A DNA stretch of 64,000 bases from Sphingomonadaceae bacterium (GTDB taxonomy: Bacteria > Pseudomonadota > Alphaproteobacteria > Sphingomonadales > Sphingomonadaceae): assembly GCA_947453945.1 (NCBI GenBank), contig CANGJB010000006.1:20437-84436 (forward strand). The letters are read 5' to 3'. A model generated the notes under the pieces. The model had not been told where the DNA came from. It saw only the letters and a program-made list of their open reading frames with translations, and searched no databases. Of the stretch, positions 50,383 to 60,371 are shown piece after piece. The translations under genes and the position numbers were made by a program. Numbering within the stretch: the stretch's first letter is position 1; each line of letters opens with the position of its first letter.

Positions 50383-51516
50383 TCAGTTCCGAACCAGTTG
50401 CGCCCCGCCAGCCCGGTTGGACGAGGGGCGCGGCGCCGCAGACGGCCGGGAAGCGGCACGAAACGAATCGGCATGCGGCAGCCAGCGGCGAGCGAGCCGG
50501 GCGCGAAGCGGTTCGTCGAACCAGACCAGCACAGCCCAGGCCGCGGCCAGCAGCGCGGGAACGAGCCACAAGGCGGACCATTGCACCCCGCCTGCCGCGC
50601 CGCTTAGCTTCCGCGCGCCCACGGCCATCGCGATCAGCGGCACATGCAGGGCATAGACCGGATAGGACAGGCGCCCGAGCAGCGCTCCGCAAGGCAGCAC
50701 CGCTTGAGGGCCCGCCGCAACCGCCAGCGCCAGGATCGCCGGCAGGCAAACCAGCACGACAGCCAGTTCCCACGCCACGGCGACAACGGGCAGCGCCAAG
50801 AAATAAACCATTATGATCAAGGCATAAGCGGCCGCGCGGTGATCCATCACGGGCAGCGCGCCGCGCGCACGGTGAAGCAGCAACCCCGCCCCGAACCCGA
50901 ACCCGACCCGCGCTGCGCCGCCCAGCAGCGAGCCCACTTCCCAGCCGAGATGGAGCGTGCCGAAGTGCAACCCGCAAACAACGAGCAGCACTGCACTGCC
51001 GGCCACGAAACCGGCGATCAGGCGCGTACTTCGCCCGGTGAGCAACGCCGCCCAGACGAGGTTCACCGCGATCTCGAAGAACAGCGACCACAGCGGGCCA
51101 TTGGCCGGAAACATCTCCCAGCCCGTGGCGCGGCCATGCCAAAGCTTGGGCAAAATCAGCAGGTTGAGAAAATTGCCCGCCAGCACTTCGCCCAGCGGAT
51201 CCGACCGCAAGGGCGCGGCATAGGCGCGGGCGACAAGGTATCCGCCGCCAATCAGCGCGCCAAGCATGGCCAAAGGCGCCATGCGGATCAGGCGCCGCAC
51301 GGCAAATCCGGCAAACGACATCCCGGCGAGGAGGCGCTGTTCATAGGCCTGGGCCATCACGAAGCCGCTGAGCATGAAGAAGAAATCGACCGCAAGGAAG
51401 CCGTTGGGCAAAAGCAAAGGCCCCCCGCCGCGCGTGCCGATGTGGAAAATGAGCACAGCCAGCGCAGCAATCCCACGCATCTCGTCCAGCAGCCGATAGC
51501 GATCATGGCCCACCAT
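50383..51516 (-). CDS. Acyltransferase 3 family membrane protein
   Basis: The 377-residue protein starts MVGHDRYRLLDEMRGIAALA and has about ten hydrophobic segments. The conserved His25 (VLIFHIGTRGG) and the region PLWSLFFEIAVNLVWAALL are hallmarks of the acyltransferase 3 (OafA/NodX) family, which O-acylates surface or secreted carbohydrates on the membrane. ATG at 51516 has AAGGAGA 9 bases upstream; the longer frame upstream is antisense to a DUF885 gene. Its sugar substrate is unknown. Confidence 0.88.
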   Translation of the reverse strand: MVGHDRYRLLDEMRGIAALAVLIFHIGTRGGGPLLLPNGFLAVDFFFMLSGFVMAQAYEQRLLAGMSFAGFAVRRLIRMAPLAMLGALIGGGYLVARAYAAPLRSDPLGEVLAGNFLNLLILPKLWHGRATGWEMFPANGPLWSLFFEIAVNLVWAALLTGRSTRLIAGFVAGSAVLLVVCGLHFGTLHLGWEVGSLLGGAARVGFGFGAGLLLHRARGALPVMDHRAAAYALIIMVYFLALPVVAVAWELAVVLVCLPAILALAVAAGPQAVLPCGALLGRLSYPVYALHVPLIAMAVGARKLSGAAGGVQWSALWLVPALLAAAWAVLVWFDEPLRARLARRWLPHADSFRAASRPSAAPRPSSNRAGGAQLVRN

Positions 51517-51664
51517 CGGCCTGGTTCTCCTTCGGGCGCGAGGAAGCGGGTGCGGGGGCAGCAAGTCCATGCACGGTTGCTCCATTTCCGAAGCATTCCT
51601 GCCGGTGGGGACGACCTGCGCTGCGGCTTTGACAGCAAGCGACCGCTGGGACAGTGTTCCGCCC

Positions 51665-53518
51665 ATGACCCATGCACCCAACGCATCCGCCCTTTCCCTC
51701 ACCCGGCGCGAGGCCATGGCCGGCCTCGCCGCAGGCGCCGCCGCGCTGGGGCTGCCGGCACGTGGCGCCGCAGCGGCGCCCGCACCTGCCGCCGCCCTGC
51801 TGGACGATGCGGCGTGGCGGGTGCTGGCGCTAAAGCCCGAAAGCGCGACTTCGCTGGGGCTCGATACCGGCGCCCATGCCGCGCTGCGCGGCGTGCTGGA
51901 GGATCGCTCGGCGGCAGGGCAGGCGGCGGTCGCGGCGCTGGTGCGGGCCGATCTGGCGCGGGTGGAAGCGGCCTCTGCTGCAGGGCTCGATCCTGTGACG
52001 CGGACCAGCCTCGCCGTGGTCAAAAGCGCCTATCGCACCGCGCTCGATGGGTTTGCTCTGCCGTATGGCGATGTGACTGTCGGCGGGTGGCGCAACACGC
52101 CCTATGTCGTGATCCAGAACGTGGGCGCCTATCTCGATGTGCCGCGCTTCCTCGATTCGGACCACCCCATCAACACGGCAGCCGATGCCGAGGCCTATCT
52201 CGCGCGGCTGGGGCAATTCCCGGCGGTGCTGGAGGGGGAGACCGAGCGGCTGAGGGCAGCGGCGGCAGGGGGGCTGATCGCACCTTCGTTCCTGCTCGAC
52301 AAGGCGATCCGGCAAATGGGCGCGAGCCTTTCGGCCATGGGCGCGCAGCGCGGCGGCGGCGGGCTGGTCGAATCGCTGGAGCGGCGGACGCGCGAGAAGG
52401 GAATCGCCGGCGATTGGGGCGCGCGGGCGCGGGATATCGTGACGACAAAGGTCGCGCCCACGCTGGAGCGGCAGCTGGCCGAGCTGATCGCGCAGCGCAA
52501 ACGGGCGGTGCCTGACGCGGGCATGCACCAGCGGCCCGGCGGCGACGCGTTTTATGCCTGGGCGCTGCGCGCCAGCACGACAACGCGGATGACGCCCGAC
52601 GAAATCCACAAGCTGGGCCTCGAATCGCTGGCCGAATTGCAGGGGCGGATGAACCCGATCCTGAGGAAGCTGGGCTATACCAGCGGCACGGTGGGTGAAC
52701 GCATGACCGCGCTGGGCCAGGACCCGCGCTTCCAGTTCCCGGACAATGACGAGGGCCGGGCGCAAATTATCGCCTTCATCCAGAAGCGGCTGACGTATAT
52801 CCGCGCGCAGATGCCGCGCGCCTTTTCGCGGCTCGTGCGCGGCAACCTTGAAGTGCGGCGCCTGCCGCTGGCGGAAGAGCCGGGCGCACCGGGTGCCTAT
52901 GGCGGGCCGGGTTCGATCGACGGGACGATCCCGGGCAAGATGTGGATCAACCTTGGCACCACGCGGCTCCACAGCACCTACAGCCTGCCCACACTCGTAC
53001 ACCACGAGGCGATTCCCGGGCACGTGTGGCAGGGCGAATATTCGAATCAGCTGCCCACGATCCGCGCGATGCTGGCGTTCAATGCCTATTCGGAAGGCTG
53101 GGCGCTCTATTCGGAAACGCTTGGGGATGAACTGGGCGCATACGAGGGCGATCCGGTGGGACAGCTGGGCTATCTGCAGTCCATCGCCTTCCGCGCCTGC
53201 CGTCTGGTCGTCGATACCGGGCTGCACGCGCGCCAATGGACCCGCGAGCAGGCTATCGACTGGTTCGCCAGCACCAATGGCTCAGGCCGCGACGAAGTGA
53301 CGAGCGAGATCGAGCGTTATTGCAGCTGGCCGGGGCAGGCCTGCGGCTACTTCATCGGCCGTAGCGAAATCCTGCGCCAGCGCGCGCGGGCGCAAGCCGC
53401 GCTGGGCGCCGCCTATGACCTGCGCGACTACAACACAGCGGTGGTCGAAGGCGGGAACGTGCCGCTGGATGTGCTGGCGGCGAACATCGACGCTTATATT
53501 GCGGCGAAGAAGGGCTGA
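51665..53518 (+). CDS. DUF885 family exported peptidase-like protein
   Basis: The 617-residue protein starts MTHAPNASALSLTRREAMAG and then [18 protein letters not shown], a twin-arginine-type signal (TRREAM). The mature part includes HHEAIPGH at residues 446-453, an HExxH-like zinc motif with the extra His, then the conserved EGWALYSETLGDELG and YCSWPGQACGYFIG. DUF885 proteins are likely zinc-dependent carboxypeptidases of the M32-related type; the substrate is not known. The start at 51665 gives the Tat signal at the N terminus. It diverges from the acyltransferase gene. Confidence 0.88.
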   Translation: MTHAPNASALSLTRREAMAGLAAGAAALGLPARGAAAAPAPAAALLDDAAWRVLALKPESATSLGLDTGAHAALRGVLEDRSAAGQAAVAALVRADLARVEAASAAGLDPVTRTSLAVVKSAYRTALDGFALPYGDVTVGGWRNTPYVVIQNVGAYLDVPRFLDSDHPINTAADAEAYLARLGQFPAVLEGETERLRAAAAGGLIAPSFLLDKAIRQMGASLSAMGAQRGGGGLVESLERRTREKGIAGDWGARARDIVTTKVAPTLERQLAELIAQRKRAVPDAGMHQRPGGDAFYAWALRASTTTRMTPDEIHKLGLESLAELQGRMNPILRKLGYTSGTVGERMTALGQDPRFQFPDNDEGRAQIIAFIQKRLTYIRAQMPRAFSRLVRGNLEVRRLPLAEEPGAPGAYGGPGSIDGTIPGKMWINLGTTRLHSTYSLPTLVHHEAIPGHVWQGEYSNQLPTIRAMLAFNAYSEGWALYSETLGDELGAYEGDPVGQLGYLQSIAFRACRLVVDTGLHARQWTREQAIDWFASTNGSGRDEVTSEIERYCSWPGQACGYFIGRSEILRQRARAQAALGAAYDLRDYNTAVVEGGNVPLDVLAANIDAYIAAKKG

Positions 53519-53528
53519 GGCACGCGCC

Positions 53529-54155
53529 TTAGCCTTTCGCTGCCTTGATCAGCTCACGGTCGATCGACTTGGCGGATTGGTAACCGGCGCGGGTGCGCAG
53601 GCGTTCGGCATAGGCGACGAAGCTGGGCTGCGGCGGGATCGAGCCGAAATTGAGGCCCCAATCAATCTGGCTGCCGACATAGACATCCGCCATGGTGAAG
53701 CGCGCACCGCAGACCCAATCGCGGCCCGAAAGCAGATCGTCCATGACCGCGATGGTGCGCTCATAGGTGCCGAAGCCGGCCATGCCCGTTTTGCCTTCGG
53801 GCACTTCCCAGCCCATCGCACGGCTGACCACGGCCTGTTCCAGCGGGCCGGCGGCAAAGAACAGCCAGCGGTAGTAATCCGCCTTTTCGGCATCTTGCGG
53901 GAGCAGGCCAGCCTCCGGATGAACGTCGGCCAGATAGGCGCAGATGCCCGCGCATTCGGTGATCACGCGGTCCCCCTCCGGCGCATGATGGATAAGCGTG
54001 GGCACCTTGTTCATCGGATTAGCGGCGGCGAGTTCGGGCGGGCGATCCGCCCAATCGACCAGCACTTGCTCATACTCCGCGCCCGCTTCGTGGAGGGCCC
54101 AGCGCGCGATCTGGCCGCGCGACATGGGGACAGTGAAGAAGGTGTAGTCTGCCAT
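53529..54155 (-). CDS. Glutathione S-transferase family protein
   Basis: The 208-residue protein has an N-terminal thioredoxin-like domain (YTFFTVPMSRGQIARWALHE, with PMNKVPTLI, then the ECAGICAYLAD stretch that binds the gamma-glutamyl group) and a C-terminal helical domain with the RFTMADVYVGSQIDWG motif that caps the fold. The substrate is unknown. ATG at 54155 with AAAGGA about 10 bases upstream is used. A second glutathione S-transferase gene is directly upstream on the same strand. Confidence 0.9.
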   Translation of the reverse strand: MADYTFFTVPMSRGQIARWALHEAGAEYEQVLVDWADRPPELAAANPMNKVPTLIHHAPEGDRVITECAGICAYLADVHPEAGLLPQDAEKADYYRWLFFAAGPLEQAVVSRAMGWEVPEGKTGMAGFGTYERTIAVMDDLLSGRDWVCGARFTMADVYVGSQIDWGLNFGSIPPQPSFVAYAERLRTRAGYQSAKSIDRELIKAAKG

Positions 54156-54184
54156 GGGGTGTGGGTCCTTTCGGAGCTGGGCGA

Positions 54185-54844
54185 TCAGGCCGCCGCAAGA
54201 TCGGGCAGGATGCGCTGCATCAACGCCGCTTCCCGCTCCGCAACGGCGCGCCACGAAGGGCGCGCGAGGGCGCGCGCATGCCACGCGGCGGTCTTTGGAT
54301 AAGCCGCTGCATTGGGGCCGTGGCCGACATAGCGCAGCGTGCAGAGCATCGAGGCGACCGTGATGTCGGCGATGGTGAAAGCCTCGCCCAGCAGCCATCC
54401 CGCGTCCGGGGCCACGCTTTCGATATAGTCGAAGATGCGCGGCAGTTCGGCTTCGCCCTCAAGGGCAAGCGCCTCGTTGACCGGCAAGCCGAGGAAGCGC
54501 GGACCGACCACGCGGTTGAACAGGATCTTGAGGCCCGATGCGGCAAAGATCGTATCGCCGAATTCGTCAAACCAGACGGCTAGCCCCAGCGCCTGCGGAT
54601 CAGACGGGATCAGCGCCGGAGAAGGATACTTCGCCTCCAAGTAATGGATAATGGCTGACGAATCGGCGAGCGTGAAGCCATCGTCGTCGATCGCGGGGAT
54701 CTTGGCGAAAGGGCTGACGGCGAGGAATTCCGCATCCGTAGCGCCCGGCCCCCCGCGCGCGGGGGTGTAGTCCACGCCCTTCTCACCCAGCACCACCGCG
54801 ACCTTGCGCACGAAAGGTGAAAGCAGGGCCCCATACAATTTCAT
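54185..54844 (-). CDS. Glutathione S-transferase family protein
   Basis: The 219-residue protein starts [20 protein letters not shown], has the thioredoxin-like motif [14 protein letters not shown] and [16 protein letters not shown], and the C-terminal helical capping motif [20 protein letters not shown]. The N-terminal SPFVRK signature places a catalytic Ser or Tyr near residue 9. It differs clearly from its neighbour downstream, so they are probably not a recent duplication. It lies 29 bases upstream of the other GST gene and diverges from cobS. Confidence 0.9.
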   Translation of the reverse strand: MKLYGALLSPFVRKVAVVLGEKGVDYTPARGGPGATDAEFLAVSPFAKIPAIDDDGFTLADSSAIIHYLEAKYPSPALIPSDPQALGLAVWFDEFGDTIFAASGLKILFNRVVGPRFLGLPVNEALALEGEAELPRIFDYIESVAPDAGWLLGEAFTIADITVASMLCTLRYVGHGPNAAAYPKTAAWHARALARPSWRAVAEREAALMQRILPDLAAA

Positions 54845-54932
54845 AGCATCCGCCTATTCTTCCGGCTCTGGGGCCGAGTCAGCACGCAAAGATTATTGCA
54901 GGCTTTGTCCGGCCCGTATAGGCGGTGGGGTG

Positions 54933-55925
54933 ATGACCGATATCCCGAACCTTCAGGCCGACACCCGCGCCACCACCGTCCTTGCCGCCCCCGATATCAC
55001 GCTGAGCGTGCGGGAGACCTTCGGCATTCCCATCGACATGACCGTTCCGGCGTTTTCGGTGGCGGATGAACGCGTGCCCGATATCGATCCGAACTACGTG
55101 TTCGATCCGGACACCACGCTCGCGATCCTGGCGGGCTTTGCCCACAATCGCCGCGTGATGGTGCAGGGCTATCACGGCACCGGCAAATCAACGCATATCG
55201 AGCAGGTGGCCGCCCGCCTCAAGTGGCCGTGCATCCGCATCAACCTTGATGCGCACATCAGCCGCATCGATCTTGTCGGGCGCGATGCGATCGTGCTGCG
55301 TGATGGCCTGCAGGTCACCGAATTCCGCGAAGGCCTGCTGCCCTGGGCGCTGCAGACGCCGACCGCGCTGGTGTTCGACGAATACGACGCAGGCCGCCCG
55401 GACGTGATGTTCGTGATCCAGCGCGTGCTGGAAACCGAAGGCAAGCTCACGCTGCTCGATCAGAACCGGGTGATCCGCCCGAACCCCAATTTCCGCCTCT
55501 TCGCCACGGCGAACACGGTGGGTCTTGGCGATACGAGCGGGCTCTATCACGGCACACAGGCGATCAACCAGGGCCAGATGGACCGCTGGAACATCGTCGT
55601 CGCGCTGAACTACCTGCCGGCGGAAACCGAAATCGAGGTGGTGACCAAGAAGGTCCCCGGGCTCGATGCCAAGACCGCGGCCGACATGGTGCGTGTGGCC
55701 GATCTCACCCGCAAGGGCTTCATCGCCGGCGATATCTCGACCGTGATGAGCCCGCGCACGGTGATCAGCTGGGCGCAGAACGCCGCCATCTTCGGCGATA
55801 CCGGCTTTGCCTTCCGCCTCTCGTTCCTCAACAAGTGCGACGAGACCGAGCGGGTGCTGGTGGCCGAATACTACCAGCGCGTGTTCGGCAAGGATCTGCC
55901 CGAAAGCGTCGTTGGCAAGGTCTGA
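54933..55925 (+). CDS. cobS: Cobaltochelatase CobS-like AAA+ ATPase
   Basis: The 330-residue AAA+ protein has Walker [10 protein letters not shown] at residues 79-87, Walker [10 protein letters not shown] with Asp149 and Glu150, sensor stretch [14 protein letters not shown], and [20 protein letters not shown], all typical of CobS. CobS and CobT form the ATPase ring that drives cobalt insertion by CobN in aerobic cobalamin synthesis. Neither cobT nor cobN lies in the window; the next gene downstream is on the opposite strand. ATG at 54933 fits the MTDIPN start. The protein may also serve a non-cobalamin AAA+ role. Confidence 0.9.
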   Translation: MTDIPNLQADTRATTVLAAPDITLSVRETFGIPIDMTVPAFSVADERVPDIDPNYVFDPDTTLAILAGFAHNRRVMVQGYHGTGKSTHIEQVAARLKWPCIRINLDAHISRIDLVGRDAIVLRDGLQVTEFREGLLPWALQTPTALVFDEYDAGRPDVMFVIQRVLETEGKLTLLDQNRVIRPNPNFRLFATANTVGLGDTSGLYHGTQAINQGQMDRWNIVVALNYLPAETEIEVVTKKVPGLDAKTAADMVRVADLTRKGFIAGDISTVMSPRTVISWAQNAAIFGDTGFAFRLSFLNKCDETERVLVAEYYQRVFGKDLPESVVGKV

Positions 55926-55932
55926 AGCATAG

Positions 55933-55954
55933 GGCGCGGGGTTAGCCCCGCGCC
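55933..55954. terminator. Terminator hairpin between cobS and GGDEF-EAL gene
   Basis: GGCGCGGGG (55933-55941) pairs with CCCCGCGCC (55946-55954) around TTAG. It lies just after the cobS stop (55925) and covers the stop codon of the converging c-di-GMP gene (55942), so it can serve both converging transcripts. Confidence 0.55.
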
Positions 55955-58320
55955 GCCAACCGCAAGGTTTCGAAGGCCTCTGCAAGCTTCGGGGCGCGGG
56001 CGATCAGATCGATTTCCTGCCGCGTCATCTCGCGTTTGCTGGCGATGCGCCGCACCGGCAGCTCAGCCACCGGCAAGGCCTTGCTGATCAGATAGCCCTG
56101 CACCTGCGAGCAGCCGCGCTGGCGCAGCACGGCGAGCTGCGCCTCGTCCTCAACACCTTCGGCAATGGTCTGCATGTTGAGCCGTGTGGCCAGATCGAGC
56201 ACCGATTCCACAATCGCGCCGCTTTCGTCGCCATCGCACAGATCCTCGATAAAGCAGCGATCGATCTTGATCTTGTCGAAAGGGAAGCTGCGCAGATAGT
56301 TGAGCGAGGAATAGCCGGTGCCAAAGTCGTCCAGCGCAATGCGCACGCCCAGAGCGCGCAGGCGGTGGAGCTGCGTGAGGCACGCCTCCCGATCTTGCAT
56401 CAGCACGGTTTCCGTAATCTCCAGCTCCAGCCGCCGCGGATCGAGCCCGGTAACCGAAAGCGCGGAGACGACCTGCCGCACCAGATCATCGCCGCGCATC
56501 TGCACGGCCGAGACGTTGACCGCGACCGTGAGGTCTCCGTCCCATGTCGCCGCTTCGGCCAGTGCCTCACGCAATGCCCATTCACCGATCGACACGATAA
56601 GCCCGCTGCGCTCTGCAATATCGATGAATGCGCCTGGCGCGATCATGCCGCGCACCGGGTGGCGCCAGCGCAGCAGGGCCTCGAAACCGGCGATGCTATC
56701 GGTCGAAAGCTGGTGAAACGGCTGGTAGTAAAGCTCGAACTCGCCATTGGTCAGCGCGCTGTGCAGTTCCAGTTCAAGCGCGCGCTGATCCAGCAGCACG
56801 CGCTTCATATCGGCCTGGTAGAGCGTGGCGACCCCGCGCCCGGCTGATTTCGCCTCATAGAGCGCCATATCCGCCGCGCGTAGCAGTTCATCGGCATTTT
56901 CGGCATGATCTGGCGAGAGAGCGACCCCGACGCTGGCGCCCATCTGGATTGTCCGTCCTTCCACCTCGATCGGCTGCGACAGATCATCGACCACGCGCCG
57001 CGCCAACACCATTGCGGCATCGACCGACTGCACCCGCCCCAGCAGCAGCGCAAACTCATCGCCGCCCAGCCGGGCGACCACATCGTTGGGCCCAGCCCGC
57101 GCAGCCAGCCGCTGCGCCACGATTTCCAGCACCCGATCACCCGCGGCATGGCCAAGCGAATCGTTCACCAGCTTGAAATGATCGAGATCGGCAAACAGCG
57201 CCGCCACCTGTTCGGGCTGCCTTCCCGCCAGACGCGCTGCCAGCCGGTCGTGGAATTCCGTGCGGTTGGCCAGCCGGGTCAGCGGATCATGGTGCGCAAG
57301 GAACAGCACCTTGCTTTCCGCCGCATGCTTGTCGGTCACGTCACGCAGAAATCCGCGAAAACCACAGTGCCGCCCATGCACATCGAACAGCGGGCAGCCT
57401 GAAATGGAAAGCCAGCGCCGCTCGCCGTGCACCGTTCGGGAGATATTGATATCGTGGAAGGCCTGCAGGCGGTGGGCCGCAGCACGCAGCGCATCGCGCC
57501 CCGCACCGGTATCGAACAGGCTGACCAGCTTGCGCCCGGCGAACTGCTCCGCCTCGACACCGCACAGCAGGCACAGCCGTTCGGACGGATCGACGATGAA
57601 GCCAGCGGCATCGAGTTCGACGAGGCAATCGCTGCCGTGTTCGCTGTACTGGTGCAGCAGCCGTTCGATCATGTCGTTGGCCGTCTTCAGTTCGCGCGTG
57701 CGCAGGCGGCGCGTGGCAAACATGTAGTGCAGATTGAAGATGCGCAGGTGGGCGCTCACCATCTGCAGCACCATAAGCGCGACCGTGGGCGCGGTGCCGA
57801 CTTCGGGGCGCTGCCACAGCACCGCAGTCATGGTCAGGGTTGATATCCACGAGGCGAGCAGCCCGACGACCGGGAGCGTGAAATGCGCGAACAGGTCCAT
57901 CGCGCTGGTCGTGATGATGAAGATCACCATCGGCACCAGCCGATCGGGCGGGGCGAGCGCCAGCGCGGTACCGTTGATGATGGCACAGCTCACCGCGCGC
58001 ACGATGATGTAGCGCCGCCACATCGCCAATCCGCGCGCGGGATCTGCTGCGGCATTGCTCACCATTGTCAGCCTGAGAAAGCCGACCAGCAGGACCAGTT
58101 GCGCCGCCAGCATGGCAAAAAACCACGCGGCAAATATCCCGGAGGCGAGGATCAGCAGGCTCGTACGCAGCAGTTCGTAGGCGCGGCCGGGCATGGCCTC
58201 CAGGTGCGTGCGCTTGCAGTTGTCGAACCACGCGCGGTCCCGCTCATGCACCTTGTGGGTGATGAGATGAAGGCCCGTCCAGGGGTGATTGGCCACAGCT
58301 GCCCGCAGCCTGGCGAACAT
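55942..58320 (-). CDS. Membrane PAS-GGDEF-EAL c-di-GMP enzyme
   Basis: The 792-residue protein has about five membrane helices (residues about 50-190), a PAS domain (about 216-330, DCLVELDAAGFIVDPSERLC), a GGDEF domain (about 335-500, ARLGGDEFALL, intact) and an EAL domain (about 515-760). FEALLRWRHP, ITETVLMQDRE, DDFGTGYSSLNYL, KIDRCFIEDL and AEGVEDEAQL preserve the catalytic residues of the phosphodiesterase. The position of the inhibitory RxxD is GPND, so the I-site is absent. Both synthesis and hydrolysis look possible. ATG at 58320 has GGGAGAG just upstream; earlier starts lack it. A stretch of 112 bases separates it from the MDR gene. Confidence 0.92.
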   Translation of the reverse strand: MFARLRAAVANHPWTGLHLITHKVHERDRAWFDNCKRTHLEAMPGRAYELLRTSLLILASGIFAAWFFAMLAAQLVLLVGFLRLTMVSNAAADPARGLAMWRRYIIVRAVSCAIINGTALALAPPDRLVPMVIFIITTSAMDLFAHFTLPVVGLLASWISTLTMTAVLWQRPEVGTAPTVALMVLQMVSAHLRIFNLHYMFATRRLRTRELKTANDMIERLLHQYSEHGSDCLVELDAAGFIVDPSERLCLLCGVEAEQFAGRKLVSLFDTGAGRDALRAAAHRLQAFHDINISRTVHGERRWLSISGCPLFDVHGRHCGFRGFLRDVTDKHAAESKVLFLAHHDPLTRLANRTEFHDRLAARLAGRQPEQVAALFADLDHFKLVNDSLGHAAGDRVLEIVAQRLAARAGPNDVVARLGGDEFALLLGRVQSVDAAMVLARRVVDDLSQPIEVEGRTIQMGASVGVALSPDHAENADELLRAADMALYEAKSAGRGVATLYQADMKRVLLDQRALELELHSALTNGEFELYYQPFHQLSTDSIAGFEALLRWRHPVRGMIAPGAFIDIAERSGLIVSIGEWALREALAEAATWDGDLTVAVNVSAVQMRGDDLVRQVVSALSVTGLDPRRLELEITETVLMQDREACLTQLHRLRALGVRIALDDFGTGYSSLNYLRSFPFDKIKIDRCFIEDLCDGDESGAIVESVLDLATRLNMQTIAEGVEDEAQLAVLRQRGCSQVQGYLISKALPVAELPVRRIASKREMTRQEIDLIARAPKLAEAFETLRLAARG

Positions 58321-58429
58321 GCACGCTCTCCCATTCCTCCCCCGCACATGGGGGATGGAATGGGTTAGCGCGGCACGGCTTGGTGCTGGTACTAGGCGGC
58401 CTTATGTAAGGCTACGTAGTGCAACGCGA

Positions 58430-59542
58430 TCAGGCGGTGGGCACCACGAGATACTTCTCGCCGGTGCGGCGCGCGTTGTATTCCGCCACGGCAGCAGGTT
58501 CGAGCATGCCTTCAAGGCTGACTTCGGCCTTGTAGTGGCTGGCGAACGTGGTCGTGAGATCACGCGCAACGCGCCCGCGCATCCGGCCCACGGTTTCCAT
58601 GCCCGCTTTGGCCATGAACGGCGTGAGCAGCCAGCCGCCGAGATCCCAGGTGAGGCCGAACGCGCGGTTGAGCACCGTGGGCCCCAGATCGAGCGCGCCG
58701 TAGATATAGACCTTCTTCGCCACAGACGAGCCATAGCGGCTGAAGGCAGCGCCCCGGCTGGCAGACGTTTCCATCGCTGCAAGGATCTGGCCCGAAAGGG
58801 TGCCACCGCCGATCGGATCGAAGCCCAGCATCGCGCCGGTTTCATGGATCGCATCGACAAGCGCGGCCTGGAAGCCGGGCTGGGTCATATCCAGCACATG
58901 CGTGGCGCCAAGGCCCTTGAGCAGCGCAACCTGCTCCGCGCTGCGCACGATATTGACCAGCGGCACGTTGTCTTCCTGGCAAATGCGCACGAGCATCTGG
59001 CCGAGGTTGGAGGCAGCAGCGGCGTGGACGAGGCCGGTGAAGCCTTCCATGCGCATCGTCTCGACAAAGCCCAGCGCGGTCATCGGATTGACGAAGCTGG
59101 AGGCAGCCTGCGCGGCGCGCACGCTGTCGTCCACCGGCAGGCACATGCCGCTCTCGGCATAAGCGTAGCTGGCATAGGCCGTGCCCGGCACGCAGGCCAC
59201 GCGCTTGCCCATCAGCGCCTGCGCGGCGGGGCTGTCTCCAGCGGCGACGACAATGCCGGCCGCTTCGTTGCCCGCCGGCATATCGAGCCCGTGGCGCGTG
59301 GTCATCGCGCGGGTAGCGCCTTCCGGCATCTTCGCCACGACCTTGCCCGGTGTGTAGGCGGCGTTCGCAGTATCGGCGGAAGCAAACAGCAGGCCGAGAT
59401 CGCTGGGGTTGATCGGCGTCGCCTCGATCTGGACGAGGACCTGGCTGCCGGTCGGCGCCTCCCACGTCTTGGGCACGATCTGGACGGTCAGCGTGCCGTC
59501 AGCATCGAGGCGCGTGGTGAGTTGCTTGCCGGTAAATGCCAT
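58430..59542 (-). CDS. MDR-family NAD(P)-dependent oxidoreductase
   Basis: The 370-residue protein has the GroES-like N-terminal half (VLVQIEATPINPSDLGLLFA, then AGNEAAGIVVAAGDS) and a Rossmann half with LVHAAAASNLGQMLVRICQE and HVLDMTQPGFQAAL. It lacks the catalytic-zinc ligand pattern of alcohol dehydrogenases, so it is likely a quinone-reductase or enoyl-reductase type. The substrate is unknown. ATG at 59542 has GGAGAG upstream; an in-frame start 19 codons upstream is less likely. Confidence 0.88.
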   Translation of the reverse strand: MAFTGKQLTTRLDADGTLTVQIVPKTWEAPTGSQVLVQIEATPINPSDLGLLFASADTANAAYTPGKVVAKMPEGATRAMTTRHGLDMPAGNEAAGIVVAAGDSPAAQALMGKRVACVPGTAYASYAYAESGMCLPVDDSVRAAQAASSFVNPMTALGFVETMRMEGFTGLVHAAAASNLGQMLVRICQEDNVPLVNIVRSAEQVALLKGLGATHVLDMTQPGFQAALVDAIHETGAMLGFDPIGGGTLSGQILAAMETSASRGAAFSRYGSSVAKKVYIYGALDLGPTVLNRAFGLTWDLGGWLLTPFMAKAGMETVGRMRGRVARDLTTTFASHYKAEVSLEGMLEPAAVAEYNARRTGEKYLVVPTA

Positions 59543-59608
59543 TGTTCTCTCCGATTGTTGCCATGCCGGGATTGGTCCCGCACGGGTTTCATTACGCAAC
59601 TTAACGCC

Positions 59609-60361
59609 TCAATCGCCGGGGTAAAGCGCGCGCATGAAATAGAGCCCATCCGGCGGTGCATTGAGGCCAAGGGCGCGGCGGTCGCACGCCTCCAGTGCCG
59701 CGCCGAGATCGGCGGCCGTCCAGCGCCCTTCCCCCACCAGAGCAAGGCAGCCGACCATCGAGCGGACCTGGTGATGCAGGAAGCTGCGCGCTTCGGCCGC
59801 AATGATCACACGGTCCCCTTCGCGCCGCACGGAAAGGTGCTGCAGCGTCTTGACCGGGCTGGCCGACTGGCAATGCGCCGAACGGAAGGTTGTGAAATCG
59901 TGATGGCCCACCAGCACTTGCGCGGCTTCGTGCATCGCATCTGCGTCGAGCGGCTGTCCGATGCGCCACGCCCGCGCGGCTTCGAGCACGAGGGGCGCGC
60001 GGCGGTTGGCGATGACATATTCATAAGCACGCCCGATGCAGGAAAAGCGCGCATGCCAATCAGGCGCGACTTCCACGCAGTCCAGCACCGCCACCGCGTC
60101 ACCCGCCAGCCGCAGCCTGGCATTGATCGCCTCACCCATGCGGAACGGGGGCAGCGGCTTCTCGCTATCGAAATGAGCGCGCATCGCCAGCGCATGGACC
60201 CCGGCATCGGTGCGCCCTGCGGCATGAATCGTGACCGGATGGCCGACCACGCTGCGCGCCGCTTCCTCCACCGCCTGCTGGACCGAGGGGCCATGCGCCT
60301 GCCGCTGGAAGCCCATATAGGGAGTACCATCGAATTCGAGGGTGAGCGCGTAGCGGGTCAT
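59609..60361 (-). CDS. truA: tRNA pseudouridine synthase A
   Basis: The 250-residue enzyme isomerises uridine at positions 38-40 of the tRNA anticodon arm. It starts [20 protein letters not shown] and has the catalytic Asp52 in [20 protein letters not shown]-like [15 protein letters not shown] and [14 protein letters not shown]. Length is normal. It starts 10 bases after the fmt stop and is probably cotranscribed with fmt. Confidence 0.96.
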   Translation of the reverse strand: MTRYALTLEFDGTPYMGFQRQAHGPSVQQAVEEAARSVVGHPVTIHAAGRTDAGVHALAMRAHFDSEKPLPPFRMGEAINARLRLAGDAVAVLDCVEVAPDWHARFSCIGRAYEYVIANRRAPLVLEAARAWRIGQPLDADAMHEAAQVLVGHHDFTTFRSAHCQSASPVKTLQHLSVRREGDRVIIAAEARSFLHHQVRSMVGCLALVGEGRWTAADLGAALEACDRRALGLNAPPDGLYFMRALYPGD

Positions 60362-60371
60362 GAGGCAGGGT

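Noticed and set aside
54845..54932. Cobalamin riboswitch in front of cobS
   Set aside because: The gap of 88 bases is far too short for the riboswitch core and contains no B12-box-like motif.
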